Assembly: GCA_012728895.1 (NCBI GenBank)
Contig: JAAYEG010000047.1
Location: forward strand, 1-32,384
From: Methanospirillum sp.
Lineage (GTDB): Archaea > Halobacteriota > Methanomicrobia > Methanomicrobiales > Methanospirillaceae
DNA: 32,384 bases
Direction: 5' to 3'
Position numbers and translations under genes: made by a program. This document shows positions 30,983 through 32,384 of this stretch, piece by piece. The notes below the pieces were generated by a model, which worked only from the letters and a program-made list of their open reading frames with translations, did no database searches and was not told the DNA's origin. Position 1 is the stretch's first letter, and each line of letters opens with the position of its first letter.

Positions 30983-32152
30983 ATGAATGGCCCTGAATCC
31001 CACCTAGTATTGGGAAAAGGAGAAGACAGGGCCATGATCCCGTTATCGGTTCTCGAAGATTATCAACAGTCCGATGGTATGCGGAACCTCACTACGTGGT
31101 TCCTGAACCTCGTGATGCAGCTGGAAGCGCTTCACCAAGCCGGAGCCGATCGCCACGAACGTACGGCGACCAGGACCGCTCATCGGAACGGCACCCTCGA
31201 CCGCTCGCTTCGGACCCGGTACGGCGATTACACCCTCACGAAACCGCAATTCCGAGAACGTCCGTTCGAAACCAACGTCTTCGGTCGCTACGCCTGTGTC
31301 GAGAAGGCCATGGTGAACGCGATCGCCGGATCCTATCTCCAGAGCGTCTCGACCCGGCAGGTCGAGTCGATCATCGCCCATCTCGGAATCGATCAGCTCT
31401 CGCCGTCGTCGGTCTCCCGTATCGCCCAGAACCACGACCGGGAGGTGCAGGAGTTCCTGGCGCGGCCGATTGAGCATCCGATCCCGTATCTCTTCCACGA
31501 TGCCTCGTACTACACCATCCGTGACGGCCCCCTGTATGTCTCGAAAGCACTCCTCGTTTCCGCCGGCGTCCGTGAGGATGGGTATCGTGAGCTTCTCAGC
31601 CCCACGATCGCCGACTGCGAGAACGAGGCGTTCTGGTCCGGGTTCTTCGACGAGCTGAAAGAACGGGGCCTGACCGGCGTTCAGCTTGTCGTCTTGGAAG
31701 GCCATCGCGGTATCCAGGCAGCCGTGGCATCAGCGTTCAAAGGTGCCTCGTGGCAGATGTGTCAGGTCCACACGACCCGAGCGGTCCTGAGGAGCGTGCT
31801 AAAGAAGGATCAGCGCGAGATCACCGACCTGCTGCGGGAAGCCTGCGGCACCGAACGGCGACTCCAGGAGTGTGCCGATGACCTCGCTGGACGAGGATAC
31901 ACGAGAGCAGCAGCAACGATTGAACGGTTGCTACCCTGGCACCTGAATTACACGGCCTTTCTAAAGGAGCACTGGAACCGCATCCAGACGACCAACGGCA
32001 TAGAACGGATCAACAAGGAAATCAAGAGGAGAACCCGAGTCGTGGGAGCGTTTCCTTCGGAGCACGCGCTCCTGCGATTGGCGGGATAGATCCTCAGGGA
32101 CATCAATGACGAGTGGGTCACAGGAAAAAGGTATTTGTCGATGGAGGAGTGA
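30983..32152 (+). pseudogene. IS256-family (mutator type) transposase with late amber codon and altered catalytic Asp
   Basis: The frame runs from ATG 30983 (or ATG 31034, MIPLSVLEDY) to TAG at 32087-32089, then continues in the same frame as ILRDINDEWVTGKRYLSMEE to TGA at 32150-32152. The neighbouring copy has TCG (Ser) at the matching position, so TCG to TAG removed 20 residues. First catalytic Asp is in LFHDASYY. The second site, normally SDGHRGI, reads LEGHRGI, so Asp is replaced by Glu. The catalytic Glu region TTNGIERINKEIKRRTR is present, and SWQMCQVH is the family signature. Loss of the second Asp alone should abolish transposition; this is inference from the DDE mechanism. Confidence 0.8.
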
Positions 32153-32183
32153 TGCAGATCCACGAATTCCGGGATCGAGGAAA

Positions 32184-32207
32184 TTACAGCGATTCTGAAA
32201 CGCTACC
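32184..32207. repeat. Right terminal inverted repeat of the IS256-type element
   Basis: Reads TTACAGCGATTCTGAAACGC and then TACC. It also forms an inverted repeat with 32258-32281, matching at 21 of 24 positions across a 50-bp spacer, so the two IS ends could fold into a cruciform. Confidence 0.75.
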
Positions 32208-32257
32208 TGAAAATGACACTAAACCCATAAGATTATGCCATGATTCTCTTTTCTGCA

Positions 32258-32384
32258 GGTAGCGTCTCAGAAGTGCTGTAATTTCCCTCGGACCCTGTCT
32301 CCCCGGATCATCATCACTCTTCCATTAGCAAATATCTTTTGCCAGTAATCCACTCCTCGTTGATGTCCCTGAGGATCGATCCGG
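32258..32384 (-). mobile_element. Second IS256-type element, inverted, cut by the window edge
   Basis: The end repeat starts at 32258 (GGTAGCGTCTCAGAAGTGCT). On the minus strand a transposase C-terminus follows. It is similar but not identical to the copy at 30956-32207, so it is a related element rather than a fresh duplicate. Integrity of the remainder is unknown. Confidence 0.75.
32314..32384 (-). CDS. IS256-family transposase, C-terminal fragment (partial at window edge)
   Basis: Minus-strand frame into the window edge, ending AGSILRDINEEWITGKRYLL then MEE and TGA at 32314-32316. This is the standard IS256 C-terminus and matches the tail beyond the amber codon of the other copy, with Ser (TCG) where that copy has TAG. 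It gives the reference needed to recognise the neighbour's nonsense change. Confidence 0.75.
   Translation of the reverse strand, partial: GSILRDINEEWITGKRYLLMEE

Larger units (their letters stand above)
30956..32207 (+). mobile_element. IS256-family insertion sequence, about 1252 bp
   Basis: Bounded by inverted repeats of about 24 bp. The left end is GGTAGCGTAACGAAAGTGCT (start 30956), and the right end, read on the minus strand from 32207, starts GGTAGCGTTTCAGAATCGCT. Inside is a mutator-type transposase on the plus strand. The flanking 8 bp (30948-30955 and 32208-32215) do not match, so no target duplication is visible. A second, inverted IS256-type end lies 50 bp downstream, suggesting a later insertion or recombination between copies. 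Confidence 0.75.

Noticed and set aside
1-32384. CRISPR array, restriction-modification or other defence locus
   Set aside because: No regularly spaced direct repeats and no recognisable cas, methylase, nuclease or toxin-antitoxin genes were seen.

Overview
The window comes from a hydrogenotrophic, formate-using methanogen of the Methanomicrobiales, most like Methanoculleus. The evidence is an F420-type formate dehydrogenase pair (fdhA-fdhB), two methanofuran biosynthesis genes (mfnD, mfnF), an archaeal splicing endonuclease (endA), an archaeal initiator tRNA-Met, TATA boxes in place of -35/-10 promoters, and high GC with strong codon bias. The genus is inferred from gene content and has not been tested by phylogeny.

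Layout. 1-105 is the tail of a DDE integrase-type transposase. 337-2023 is a 39-residue membrane protein overlapping a sodium:solute symporter, followed by a convergent thioredoxin. 2475-3448 is about 1 kb of GC-rich DNA with no convincing gene, ending at initiator tRNA-Met (3487-3561). 3594-6501 is a cell-surface glycan group: a flippase and a hexapeptide acetyltransferase on the minus strand, with a PIG-L deacetylase running the other way. 6570-10376 holds a small winged-helix regulator, rpiA, surE and the mfnD-mfnF pair. 10505-14509 holds an orphan zinc-ribbon protein divergent from fdhAB. 14526-21083 holds a degenerate PAS/histidine-kinase protein, then endA-trpS-pheS-pheT as a tight plus-strand cluster.

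From about 21.1 kb the sequence is accessory. A decayed IS5-type transposase is followed by a sugar-nucleotide module (UDP-GlcNAc 2-epimerase and two tandem SDR epimerase/dehydratases), then a decayed IS1595 element. The IS1595 terminal repeat ends within two bases of the stop codon of an aldehyde dehydrogenase. Core genes return (aldehyde dehydrogenase, S-adenosyl/inosylhomocysteine hydrolase, hisF). The window closes with two IS256-type elements facing each other tail to tail.

The three transposases that can be read over most of their length all carry inactivating changes. IS5 has an amber codon and a one-base insertion. IS1595 has a one-base deletion, amber and opal codons and a catalytic Asp to Asn change. 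IS256 has a late amber codon and a catalytic Asp to Glu change. I see no CRISPR array, defence cassette or clearly new multigene system. The items that most merit follow-up are the gene-free GC-rich block, the tiny symporter partner, the uncharacterised zinc-ribbon protein facing fdhA, the palindromes in front of the 6570 regulator and fdhA, and the IS-bounded sugar-nucleotide island.
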